Shown in pieces: positions 37,801 through 50,453 of a stretch of DNA of 64,000 bases. The position numbers were made by a program, and so were the translations under genes. The notes under the pieces were generated by a model. It was not told where the DNA came from. It did not search any database and worked only from the letters and a program-made list of their open reading frames with translations. The DNA is from Burhinus oedicnemus (Eukaryota > Chordata > Aves > Charadriiformes > Burhinidae), in the NCBI GenBank assembly GCA_008921705.1, contig VFFE01007633.1, positions 773,178-837,177 of the forward strand, read 5' to 3'. How positions within the stretch are numbered: position 1 is the first letter of the stretch; each line of letters opens with the position of its first letter.

Positions 37801-40800
37801 CTATGGTGAAGGCTCATCTGTAATGCAAAGGAAACAGGATTCAGCATTCCTCTCTGTACAAGAGATTATACTTTTTAAAATGGAAGTAATGATACTTGCC
37901 ACTTTATTTTCAGAAATCTGAGGTATATTTTTATTTCTGATACTTGTTCTTGATATTTCTGATACTAATCCTTGATAAATTCAATGTAATCAGGCAGCTG
38001 TAAGAAAGAAGAAATGCTATTTTATATTTAAATATTTAACTTTTTGCTAATGATAGGTGGAATTTTCATAAACTTGTTAAATTATTGTTTTCCAAAATGC
38101 ATGCCCTGGATAAATAACATTGAATCAAAATTTAAAATTTATTTTGTTTTCATCCTTTGTTCTCAACTCATGTAGTAGCGAAGAAATACCACTGTTTAAT
38201 GTTAAAATATTTGCACTTTGGGTTTTTTTTAACTGTATTTATGATCTACTCTGCTTTTAATATCCGTATCTCTAGTGTTCTATGTAAAAACAAAGTGATT
38301 AATGACTGATATGTTTAAGAGTTCGTGTAGCCATTCAAAGTAAGATTATGATACCTAACTCAACATGTCATTGATTAATACTGGGAAATACTGAGTTTCA
38401 TGGCTGAACCAAAAGTGAGTAAAAAGGAAAAGTAGAAAGCAAATAATTAAAATTAGTGTGATGCAGAAGCTGGTTTTATTCCTGTTTGTGAAAATTATTT
38501 GAGTTCAAAAACTATGGGGTTTTTTTAATAACTATTTTGATTTCAGAAGCTGGCATCTTAATTTATCTCCCATTTTGTACACAAAACTGATTTAGATAAT
38601 TTTAGAAAATATTACAATGGAATGTTTCAGTGTTATTTTTAAAATAAAAGAGATATTCTTATTTTTAGCACCTAACTTAACAAGTCTCCTCTAGACGGTG
38701 AGTCAGAACCTGGGAATCTCCCTGTATTGACAATACAGGAAGCATAAGAAAAATAACCTCTAAATTTAAGCACTTTAATTAGGTGCCTAAAGTTAGATCC
38801 TAATTATCAATATTTCTCTGAATTATGAACAGTTTCAATTTACTTCAATATTTACCATTTATGGATAACATTCAGCTCACTTCTATTGATATTTCTGTTA
38901 ACCTCATTCAGACTGTTCCATGATTAGTCACAGGACAAATTAACAGTGTGAGTAAAATCTTTCAGTGAATAGATCTTTCAGCATCTAAACAGTGATAACA
39001 AAAATCAGTAAACAGATGTGTAATAAAAACCCCACTTCTTTGTGTGAGGCATGCCCCAATTTATAGAAATGTTGAAATAATTATACATTTGTGTTTGTAA
39101 AAGTTTCTGAGATAATTTCTTTTCAGATAACATTATAGTTATTACAGATATCAGCTTATAGAAATAATTAAACTTGTCGTTTTAGGATACTGTATTTTGG
39201 AGTTATATTCCATGAGTAACATGGACCTAATCACTCCTCTGGAAATGGAAAAAGAAAGAACAACATGGCTTAAATTAATATGTAATTAAAAAAAATATTA
39301 AAAGACAGTTACAATAATTCATTGTTTCTATTGCATATCCAGCTATTTACTTAGTGTGGAAAAAGGAGGCATAGAATACACTTTTAGATGCTTTTATTAT
39401 TCTATGGTTTTGGTCAACTCTGTTGGATTTCGATCTTCACGGCACCGTTTATTTTGCCTGCTATCCATTGGCTGATATAGAATAGCCTGAAGGAATAACT
39501 CTCTGTTGCAAATATATACATTGTCACTCCAAGTTATCTTTATGCATTTCTCGCAAGCCTGCTGTAATACAATCTGTCTTCATGTCAGCTGGACACCACT
39601 TCCCCCAAGCTCTGCATCAGTCTTTCTTCTACCATTCTGTTATTTTTTAAACATAAACCATAAGACTAATAGCCATGATAAAATTCATACAGACAGGTGG
39701 TCCCGCTCTTTCCATGCTGTCAGGAAAAAGAGGCTCGTTACAAGAAGAGCATTATGGCCAGTATTTCAGAGAGTGGCAATATATGTTCTTTGGTATCTTG
39801 CACCTGTGCCTAGTCTGACAATATTTTTATGAATTAACGTAATCACAAAGGTAAACAGATGTGTCAAGCACGGCCTGACACAAAGTCAACTGATGCGCAG
39901 GCATATCCTTCTGTGGCAGAATCCAAAGAGAAGATCTATGAGAGTATGTGGAGAGAAACCTTCAACCTCCTCTCCCCAGACACTCATTCAAATTCTTTGT
40001 TGAGAAAACTACAAGACCTTTTTCTCCTTTAGGAGAAAAAAGGAAAGAACAGTCTGGTGATTCAGCATCAGTGTAGTTTATGCCTTGATAATACAAATTG
40101 AAGGGTTTGAGGTTTTTTCCAAACTCCTGCTTTTAATTATTCACTTCTATTCTTTACTACTTATTCCCTCCCTCCTCCCTCACCCCTCCGCCATCTTTCT
40201 GACAGTTCACAGTTTTACTGACTTCCATTATGTCTATTCTCTGGTATCTAATTTCTAGACTAAAGAGGTTCTCATATGAAAGCATTCCATTCCTTTGATC
40301 CACAAATTACATGCACAAAAATACATTAAGTTGGTTTTCAGTAGTCTTTGGAGTCCATGGAAGGGCGACTTACATTTTCTCTTGTTCTTGTGGTGAACTC
40401 TAAATATTAAATACTTTGGGTTTTTTTGGGGGGAAATCTATTTTTCTTTTGAAAAAGATCATACCACCAAATCAAGTTTGGGTGGTTTTGGTTTTTTTTT
40501 TTTAAGATTTGAATTCAGTGTTGCTTATTCATTAGAGTAAGTGCAAGAAATTGTTCAAAACCAATTTTACATTATATCACAGTTAAAATGAATTATCCAA
40601 ACCAAGGTTAAAAGACAAATGTTTCCAAACAAAACTACCAATTTATTTACTTGTTTCTATTGGAGAGATAATTTATATCTAGACCAGAGACTCATTCAAT
40701 ATATAACTATTTAAAGGAGAGGATTCTAAAAAAAAGGTGCAAAACATAGATGAAATTACCTGCATTTATATATTGATAGACATGTAAAAATAATAAGTAG

Positions 40801-43800
40801 TTAGAAATAGAGAAAAAGATTGCGTATCTATTTAATCTAATGAGTTTCATACTCCTGGAGAATGGGTAACATTTATATTATTTTATACTGCTTCTAACAC
40901 TGAACTAAGCTTTTAAAACCAAACAGAAAATGAAGACACTATATAAATTAAGGATTCAATTGGATATCTTTCAAAGACATTATGCTAATTTTCTAAGAAG
41001 AAAGACAGAGAAGAATGTGCCAGACTGAAAACATCAGTTCAAATAAATGATTGTCCTGACACATAAAACTTCAAGCAAAATTGCACATTCATGACTAAGG
41101 AAGGATGGCTAAGGAGTAATGATACTCATGTAAGATTTAGAAAGCCCTAGGTGAACTTTCTCTTCTGAAAGATTGCATTAGTAGGACAGCTACATAAATT
41201 TGAAGCCAGATTAAAAAACAAGAAAAAGGACTGAAGTACCCAAAGTGTGACTTCAGTGGAATTTAAATACCCAGTGCCCAAACTGTAATATTAAAAATCT
41301 GTGCAAACTAATGCTGACCACAGAAGTACTAAAATGTTGTGGGTTTTTTTACAAAAAAGTATGTAGTTATTTATTTAACTTTACTTGAGCATTCAGCTGA
41401 CATTCTTCTTCTGCATGTGCCCTCAGCGTTGAAAACCAATTAAGAATTTGGCATTCAGATCATTCAGGATGAAGTGATGATCCAAGATCCAGTTGTTCTA
41501 TCATTTAGGTCTTACTTGCACAGACACTACGGTTAGAATCATAGCTTTTCTTCAAATCATGTAAAGAGAAAGACATAGCTGCTTTTATGCAATACCACTA
41601 TGACGTTTCAAATCTGAATAAATTCCCTTTTGTGCCTGAGGGAAACCTACATTTGCAATCTCCTGCAGAATATTTTAACTATTTTGATGTAAGGACACTT
41701 TCAACCTCTCCTGCTTAATTTTTATGAATTTGTACAGAAGAATTCAAGTTTATTTGGTTAAAAATAGGTATAAAACAAGACTATAACCTAGTATAGCCAA
41801 AAATAGGGTTTGTTTTTGAGTCCCTGCTCCACAGCCTGTTTAGACATTTTGTAATAGACAGTCATTGAATGAAATAAGCAATTTTAAAACCCTGAATAGA
41901 TCTAAATACAAAACATAACTTTTAGGTTTGAGACAAGTAACAGTACGAAGCTGGCCTACTGAGTAGGTAAAATAAGCATTTCTACAAATAAGTCTTCTCA
42001 GATGCTTTTCTGAAAATCCTACTTGATCAATACCATTAATGGTATGAATGGAAGAAAAAGACACAGGAAAAGTCTTTTGTCCAGATTAGTGAACAGTGGC
42101 CACTGGAAAGCCCAGTATAAATGCAGTAAGTTCCTTAAAATAAAAAATAAAATATCTTTTTTAAGAAATATGTAGTTATAGTTAACTAAATTGATTAAGT
42201 ATTTTGACAGCCTAGATAGATTTTAAGAACATTTCTAACTTGCAATTCTTTCTGCAAATTTGGGATTTACCACATGAACAAGTGCCAATATTACAATCTG
42301 GATCTGATCAATCTAACAAGTGTGCTAAGGGACTGTCCTAACCAAGACACCTTTCCTATATCCTCAACAATATCCAAAGCTGAAGAAAAATCAGACATCA
42401 GTTAGATATATGGGATATGTCTAACTTTATAATGTAAAACAAAAAAAGATCCTATTTGAAATTCTAGAGATAGCCTTAATCTACTTGTAATTACTCTCTT
42501 TTAGATCTGTAAAAATGTAATTAATGCTCTCAGTCTTAGAGAGATATCTTACTTTAAAGTAATTTTGTTCTTAATAGATCGGCCAAAGGTCATTTACTCT
42601 GTATCTTTGTACATATTAAGAAATAGCCAATATCTGCTACAGGCAGCCTACTTATCCTGTACTTAAATCTTTCTCAACATGTCCGTCTCTTCGAGCGTAA
42701 TTTCACCAGTAACTAAAAATTCTTTCTAAAACCAATATTTAAAAATAATAAAAGATAATAGCAAAATAATACATATAATAATACCAAAGCCAAAGTGGGT
42801 ATTAGTAAATTGTCATTAAATTGTTCTGTGTAATTGAGAACTCTAATAATAATTATACCATTCATTCTTTGTCTACCTGTAACATTTAAGTATGCTAGAA
42901 ATATTTGATCTACAGGATGTTTCAGTTTTTGCTGATCATAGGCATCTTAAAATCAGATGTTTGCCAAAATTAGTTAATTCAGCTTCTTCTGTGTGAAAGA
43001 AGACTGAGAGGAGGTATTTGCCCAGGTGTCCCTACATAATGGTTAAGCGAAGCACTTTGAGATTTAGGTAACTACATGTAGTTTTCTGCATGCAGGTGGT
43101 CTGTGAAGAGGTGCTTAAGATCCCATTTACATTTAGAGAAGTTCTGGGCTCATTTCAGTTTCCTACATATCCTTATGCACATAGAGACATTTTAGATACT
43201 CTAGGCTACCCAAAACATCCACATGGGTTTTGCAGAGCTGACACGGGAACCATAGGAGCCCTGTGACCTTCTGGAGCACCAGCCTACTTGCAGCTATGTG
43301 TTGGCAAATAAATCAACCTGTTAGTGTCATTTTCAGTAGTTTGAGGTACCCCTGAGAGCTGCAGAAGCCACTCCAGGAGGCGGGGGGTCTTCCATAAGCC
43401 TAAGCAACACACTTAAATAGCAAATAAAGTGCCAGTAGATGGCATTATATCCCCAGATCTTACATAGCACTTTGCATTAATAAATATCAAAGTCATGCAC
43501 TCAGTGAACCACTTAGTTACTGAAAGTCCTGTCTGCATCATATTTTAGTTGCTTAAATTCAGGAGAGTGATTCAAGAACCTTTAAGTTGAGACACTCTCT
43601 GTGTTGATGGTTTGAGAAAAAAATTTCCATCAACAGTTCAAGTTACAATGCTGGACATACTCTGTATTATTTCCAGCTTGCTGACTGTTTAGGCCCCTGT
43701 TTCAAAGTTCACTCTGTCTTCAATTCAAAAAAGTGGCATCCAGCACAGAGACTTCTTTGATTAACCTTCTCAGACCGTGCTGAACCCACTCAGATCTGGA

Positions 43801-44762
43801 CATAAATGTCTTTGGCTATGCATTTCAGTTTCCCAGAGGTGATTAACTAGAGGCATGAAAAGTAACTGAATGATGTAGAAGCCATGAGTTTAGGCTCCAA
43901 CTTTTCCTGTTCCTTGACTTTCGTATTCACTGACTTTGACATCTGGAGTACAGCAGCACCAATCTGAGATTCAGTTTAAAGTCAAAATTTCCTACCAATC
44001 TATTCTAAGTATCTGGAGTCAACCTTGTGGATCACTCAAGAAGCTGAGTGCTTAAATACAGACATTTGTAATAATGAATATCACCTAAGCTGTTTTGCTG
44101 AATGTCTGTCCAGTGTTGTTCCTAATGGGATATATTTAATTCCAAGAGTTAGTGAATAGTTCTGAGCTTGGCAGGATTGATACATTTGTCACTACTATAC
44201 ACAGCTGTGCACAGTGTATGACCCTGTCTGTATAGATCTTTACTTGAAGCTGTGAACTCCAATCCCAGGGGATGTCCTACCCTTTCCTGAAATAAGTCAA
44301 AACAGAATAAAGAGCTAAAAATATTACTGCAGAAAGTAGCTGATGTGAGGAAGTATGAGGGCAATGGTCATGAGGTAAGAAAGACTTCATTCAATAATAG
44401 ACTTTGAAAACAGAATTAAAAACCCAGAAACAGACCCGAGCTGGCAGACAACAGAGATTATGAACAACAGTGCTATCCTGGCAGGGTGGCTCCATGTAGC
44501 CTTCATTGGCTGTCTGTGGTGGATGCAGTGTAATGCCCGGTAAGGCAGCCTGGACTGCTGACCCCACCAGCCACCTCTGCACTGGGAAGTAATGGCTGTA
44601 GAGAGGCAACCACATAAACGTGGACCATATCTCCCACTCCGGGAATTACCGCTTGCTGTGCTAAAATCTTCTCCCTACTTCTACTCAAACCCACCCAGTT
44701 ACCTACCTTACTTTTTGAAATATCTCCTTTTCCCTTGGTGAAGCCCCACAGAGTCTCACTTA
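34807..44762. other. Non-coding AT-rich DNA, no gene recognised
   Basis: The largest frame (39506-39832, 108 codons) has no recognisable domain. Noted inside: a 22-bp tandem duplication at 37932-37975, a T12 tract at 40492-40503, a 16-bp palindrome at 42030-42045, and a less AT-rich stretch at about 43000-44100 that may be an old eroded repeat. Confidence 0.55.
37932..37975. repeat. Two-copy tandem duplication, 22-bp unit
   Basis: TATTTCTGATACT begins both units (37932 and 37954) and CTTGA ends both, with three to four differences between. Local slippage duplication. Confidence 0.7.
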
Positions 44763-44987
44763 GAATCACAGAATCTTTAAGATCATCGAGTCCAACCATG
44801 AATGTAACACTGCCAAGTCCACCACTAAACCATGTCCCTCAGCACCACGCCTACCCATCTTTTAAATACCTCCAGGGATGGTGATTCCACCACTTCCCTG
44901 GGCAGCCTGTTCCAATGCTTGATAACCCTTTCGGTGAATAAATTTTTCCTAATATCCAATCCAAACCTACCCTGGTGCAACTTAGAG
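44763..44987 (-). mobile_element. Short CR1 3' end
   Basis: The 3' end lies at the left (AGAATCACAGAATC), followed by the 3' UTR (GATCATCGAGTCCAACCAT on the plus strand) and the last ~40 codons of ORF2. It is 5'-truncated near 44987. It is related to the 9.2 and 32.1 kb copies but more diverged, so probably an older insertion. Confidence 0.9.
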
Positions 44988-47900
44988 ATATGCTGGCTGG
45001 TTTTGATAAATGGTGTAAATTATTAACAGAATTTTCAAGTCAAAAAAGGCTACTCTTTATTATGAGAAGAGCAATGCTAAACTGAACCATTTAAGGAAGT
45101 AGTGCCATTTGCTGGGACTGTTGGTAGAAACACTGTCAGTAGTAAAGGAAATACAGTGGCCTCTCTTGTTCATAGATAATACACAGAAGACGAAAGCAAG
45201 AATTAAAGAGCCACACAGAGAAGACATACCAAAGGAAAACATGTTTTATCATAAAAGTCAGTGAAAAACAAAAGCCCAGTAATTAGGAACTGGAAGAACA
45301 TTTTAAGTTATATCTTCTGTTACTGTGGTGCAGGCAAACATATTGCTATTTTCACTATTTTTTGGACAAGTGGCAGAAACATTCACAAGTGGTTTACTAC
45401 ATAAAAAGTATTTGTAGTAAATATATGGGAAAAAGCACAGAAAGTGACAGCCAAAAAAATAAAAAACTAAACAACAACAAAAAAGGATCATTTACAAATG
45501 ATATGCCCTTCTTGGTAAAAAACTTCACTTGTTTTAAAATAATATACATGTTAATAAATAGAGCAGAAAGACAGGATTTTCAAAATCACTGGTCTAACTC
45601 TAATTACATTATAATAAATGCAAATAAATCCTATTGACTTCAATAGCTTGCTCTCATTACCTTACAGCTAATTTTTTTACCTTCTTCTTCTGTAACACAA
45701 ATATATAGCTTCTTTATTGTGCATGTGTATAAAACACTGTGTAAATCCGAAATGGGATACCCTTTGTGGAAAGACAGCAAGAATAGAGATATGATAGGCA
45801 TTACTGTCATTCCTTAATGCACTAGCTCATACTTAAAATTTACCAAAGTAAATACACGGAATATAAGAATTTGCATAGACTATTATGTAACATAGAAAAG
45901 AAGCATCTAAGCCAAAAATGAGTGCCAAGAATGAGGAAAATTTGTTTAATAATGTTGAAATCTGTGAAGACCACACATTGGATGAAGTAATAAACTACAG
46001 ATTTTCCACTGCTTCCATCATTATTCAATGTAAACACATTTTTATTGAAATCAGACTGAACAGTAGTAACTACTGCAGTTCTGCTGACAAAGATTTGTTC
46101 TTTACTTTTACAAGATCTGGAATCAGAGAAAACTTTTTCAAATATCGCACCATTTCATTTATTTAATTATTTAAAATGAGATAATCACACGAATTAAAAA
46201 TATTCTATAGTTTGGTACAACACAGACCTCAACTACTTCCTTTAATATAAAAATTAGTTTAATCGATTCTCTGCTGCCTTTATTAGGTGAAGCCATCACC
46301 CAAGTCAAAGTAGCTTTAAGCCACACCTTACCATTTCCAGGGCAAAGTGATGCACGTAAATGACAGAAGTCCAGGTATTCACTATGGATGTATACTTCCC
46401 CAGACCTACACAGGCACATATGTATCCACCTATATAATACTATACTAATAAAAGCATTCATCTAATTTAACTTTTTATAAAATATTTTAGTTATTCCCTC
46501 ACATTTATTTTATTGCTTTTGGCACCTAATACCTTTTTAGTTAAAACCTATCCACTTGTGTAGTCTGGTCTCTGTTACTGCAAGATGAGTAACTTCTTAG
46601 GCATTGACCCCTAAGCAAGCCATATTGGTTGGGAAAGTAACTCATAAATTTAAGGTAGGAATCATAAAAAGACTTAAGTTGTGTTATCTGAAGTAAAATT
46701 GAAATTTAAATCAAGAACATTAAGTCAAGAGCAGTTCCTAGGCAATTAACACAAAGGGGAAAAATATTGCTCTCATAATGAACATTATTCAAAATCCAGC
46801 TCCATGGACAACCAGTGTAGGAAAGATTTTGAAACATTAGGAAAGTATCAAACTGAATACATAAAATTTATTTTAAACAGATGTAAAATCTTCTTGTTGA
46901 ACAGTATGTTATGAAGGCTACAAACACTGAGGAAAATAGTAACTATGGATGAAAGCAGATCACTGAAATATAACTTGTTTATAACAGTATGTTTTTTAAT
47001 TAAAATATTTCTGTAAAACTGTTATCAGGCAGATCTTATGACAAACAAAATTTGCAAATATGAAAAAGATACAGAAAAGCATCTGCCACAAAATTACATC
47101 AAACATCTTTTAAAATATAAACAGATTTAACAGTGTTGAAGTCAGTCAGTCGTGTTTTGTGTTCTTCGGGTATGCATCTGACAAACTCTTAAAATACTTC
47201 AGAGACTGCATTAGTGCTCATGCTGATGATGACTGTAGGCAATGGAATCACCAGGTCACCTGCGTGGCTCACCTGTGACCCACTGCACCCACGGGAGTGG
47301 GTACCAGGGAGAATCCAAGCGAAGGCAAGGCACAGAAGTGGTATCACACAGTGAGGTGCACTTTGCAAGTGCATTTCAATTTGTGTGCACATCCACACAG
47401 ACATACTGTGTAAGGCTCATAAGGGACTTATGCCACAGTGTTTAAATAGTTGTAAGACATAATTTGTTCTCAGTGGCAGACTTCACTGGGAATTGAAAGT
47501 GCTCAGCATCTTGCAGGTCTGGACACTGAGGCTGCTTTTGTTAGAACACATGTAACATCAGAAGGAGGAGTGACAAACTGTGCAGAGTGTTTTACCATAA
47601 AATATATATGAAGCCAATATTGGTTTTAGTTTTTCTGAGGATAGCCTTAAATAGATCATGGATAATATATACACAGAGTATATGCCTGTCTAAAGTGCCA
47701 GCATTTCATTACTGTCAGACATTAACAGATCAATTTGCTTGCATGTTCCCTGACAAAAGAATATAGAATTATTTTAGGTATAATCTGCTATTGTAGCATG
47801 ATATCATGGAACCAATGGAGAGTGAAGCTGTGACACTTCCTAGAGCTAGCCAAAGGCATGCCATATGGAATAGTAAGGCAATGCAACAAAGACTGTAATA

Positions 47901-50033
47901 CAGAAAAAAAGAAAAGAAAAACAAAATCTATCTAAGCTAGAAAAATGATACATTGGTTTTTTTGTATCTGGAAGTTAATTTCAGCTTTATGAAGGGAAAG
48001 GAAAGGATCCTAAAACATTCAGAAATGTGTAGGTTAATGCTGAGGATACTGTGCGTTTACTCATTTATCTTCAAACTGGTAAGAAGGGGCAAGACATTTT
48101 TTTTTTGGACTGCCAAGTAATCAGCATAAATTATGACTGCAATTTTCTTTTACAATTAGCATTTTAAACCAGGAATTCTCAAAATCAGGTCTACTGGCGG
48201 TAACAGGAACAAGGCTGCCACTTGGCAATGGAGAAGGGGGAAGCAAGGGGGAACAGAGGGTGGCACATCCCCCTCTGTGTCACTGTGGCAGCCCCTGCAG
48301 TGGCCCTCCAGTGGGCTCCCCTGCCATCTCCATCAGTGGCCAGGGGCAGCCAGTCCCCTTCCAGCAGGTAGGAAACATTTCTGCAGAGCTCTCCTACAAA
48401 CGTATCCACGCCACACAAACAGAAACTGGGGCCCAACAGTGGTGTGTTAGTATAGGGGTTTCCTGATTCATGCTGTTCATTAAAAAGTAACCAGGAATCC
48501 TGTTAAAGGCTGTTCCCTAGCACACGGAACCTTGTTTCTGCACATCACATGGCAGCTTTTCCAGGAAAAGGTGGCAAAATGTGCAACATTTCATTTAATT
48601 GTGCACAGCACATGCAATCTTTATTTCTCATCTCACACTATATTGATGTCCTAAACTGGGTTTAACAGAAACCAGCAGAATAAACTTGCAGGATACATAA
48701 ACTTATCTAATATAAAATTAATCACAGTGCTGTTTTGTTACACTGCATGTCATTTAAGTTTCATCTTGATTACACCATTTAGCAAAACAAAAGGAAAAGT
48801 AAACGGACTGTCAGATTCTTGGTATATATAAGACATGCATTTGAAGATATGTGTCTGATAAAGACACACCAATTCACACTTCTTAAGAAAACAAATGTAT
48901 TTTTATGTATGGTAGTTTCAATCATCTACTGATTGGCAATGGCAGTAGCAAATCTTTATGTGGCTTAACTGGTATTCACTGTTTTGTATTGAAGAAATAA
49001 GGTATACAGCTGCTCAAAGCAATTATGCAAACAAGAAAGAATGTTCTCAGCTGTGCTCTTTAGACCCCTCTTACCAAGAATTAGCATATATAATAACATT
49101 AATTAGGAAATGTCAGAATGTTTTAATGCTAACAAAGATGAAATCATATAACAGAATTACACTGCACTATAAATAATTTTACTAGAGCATTTTCATTTTT
49201 GTTTATATGTCATTTTTCTGGTGGAATTGGTAGGAGGGCAAACATCTGATCAGTATTTTCTCTTGGCTTGTCGTTCAGGACTGCACAACCATGGCTAGCT
49301 GACAAATAAATAGTTACACATACAGACAAAAAATTAGCAAAAGAATTGACTGAAAGGTAGATCCTTTTCAGGCTCTTCTGTTTCAATTTAAAGCTTACAG
49401 CCTTTTCTATTTCAATTTAAAAAAGACTACTACCATCTTTTCACTATCATAAGAAAAAGATGCAGCAAAAAACATTTAGCTTAATTTCATATCTAATACA
49501 TAAATGTACTAATGGGTAAGCTCAGCTCATGAAGATTAAAAAATATTTCTGTATTTTTAAAATATTTTCATGTGAATATATAAGTATACAATGTGCATGT
49601 AATGCTGCACATTAATGTTACAGCATGTAGCACATGCATTTAATACTACAGTAAGCAATGGCAACCTACCCATTTGTTTAACTATTACAGCATGTTAGCC
49701 ATTTCTAACTCCTTGAAATGAAAATGTGATATGTTGCTTATATATTAGTTTCCATCTCTCTTTATCCTATCTTGAAAAATGGTATCAAAGCCACAGAAGA
49801 AAATCAGTCATTATTTGTTTCCTATATGAGAAGTTGTTTAGATAGATGAATATGTAGGAATTGGGAAACAATCCATTCTATGTGTATAATGAGAAATTAG
49901 AAGACTAAACTGTCTATTTACAGTATAAGAAGTGGCATTTCAGTATGGAGAAGTGAACTAACCACTGACGCTCCTGACCATATGAGGAAGCTGTGATGGG
50001 GAATGTATTTGCAGAGTGAGAAAGGCGATGTCA
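44988..50033. other. Non-coding AT-rich DNA, no gene recognised
   Basis: Frames of up to about 96 codons without recognisable motifs. A GC-richer island lies at about 48190-48440. No transposable element was identified. Confidence 0.55.
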
Positions 50034-50038
50034 GTGGG
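50034..50038. repeat. Target-site duplication, left copy (GTGGG)
   Basis: GTGGG directly before the TG of the LTR, identical to 50449-50453 directly after its end. Confidence 0.85.
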
Positions 50039-50232
50039 TGTCCTGGTTTCAGCTGGGAAAGAGTTAATTTTCTTTCTAGTGATTACTGTGAGAGGAGTGT
50101 CAACATTGTTTTTAGTTGTTGCTAAGTGATGGTTACAATATTCAAGGACCTTTTTCAGCTTCCCATAGAAGCATAGAGAGAACAACACAATGGCCAATGG
50201 AATATTCCATACCATAGAAGTCATGCTCAGTC

Positions 50233-50238
50233 TATAAA
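50233..50238 (+). promoter_or_regulatory. TATA box of the family 1 LTR
   Basis: TATAAA followed by TGGGGG, at the same distance from the LTR start as the TATA-like box in the 12.2 kb copy. Confidence 0.6.
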
Positions 50239-50329
50239 TGGGGGTTAGCTGGGGAGGGTGGGGGGCGGAAATCTGTGATCACTGCTTGGGATGGTGCCAA
50301 TTCACCAGGTGGTGAGAGTGACCCGTGTC

Positions 50330-50358
50330 ATTATTATTGTTATTATTATTATTATTGT
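50330..50358. repeat. ATT microsatellite inside the LTR
   Basis: ATT units with one or two GTT interruptions, equivalent to 12406-12432 in the sister LTR and longer here. Confidence 0.8.
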
Positions 50359-50448
50359 TATTTTTCCTTAGGGGTGTGGGAGGGATGGGGGGAGGTGTGA
50401 GCAAGCGGCTGCGTGGTTCTAGTTGCTGGCTGGGCTTAAACCATGATA

Positions 50449-50453
50449 GTGGG
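50449..50453. repeat. Target-site duplication, right copy (GTGGG)
   Basis: Matches 50034-50038. Confidence 0.85.

Larger units (their letters stand above)
50039..50448 (+). mobile_element. Solo LTR of an endogenous retrovirus, family 1
   Basis: It starts TGTCCTGGTTTCAGCTGG and ends GGCTTAAACCATGATA, where the family terminus is ACGACA, so the last CA has mutated to TA. Perfect 5-bp duplications GTGGG flank it, which fixes both boundaries and shows a solo LTR from recombination of a provirus. TATAAA at 50233-50238 lies about 195 bp in. It is the same family as 12238-12726 in the opposite orientation, and both carry a trinucleotide repeat at the equivalent place. No retroviral genes adjoin. 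The 5-bp duplication suggests an ERVL-like group. Confidence 0.9.

Noticed and set aside
42030..42045. Perfect 16-bp palindrome ATACCATTAATGGTAT
   Set aside because: About one such palindrome is expected by chance in a window of this size and composition, and nothing around it suggests function.
49382..49421. TTCAATTTAAA occurring twice with period 29
   Set aside because: Only 11-16 bp match within low-complexity AT-rich DNA, which is too little to call a repeat with confidence.
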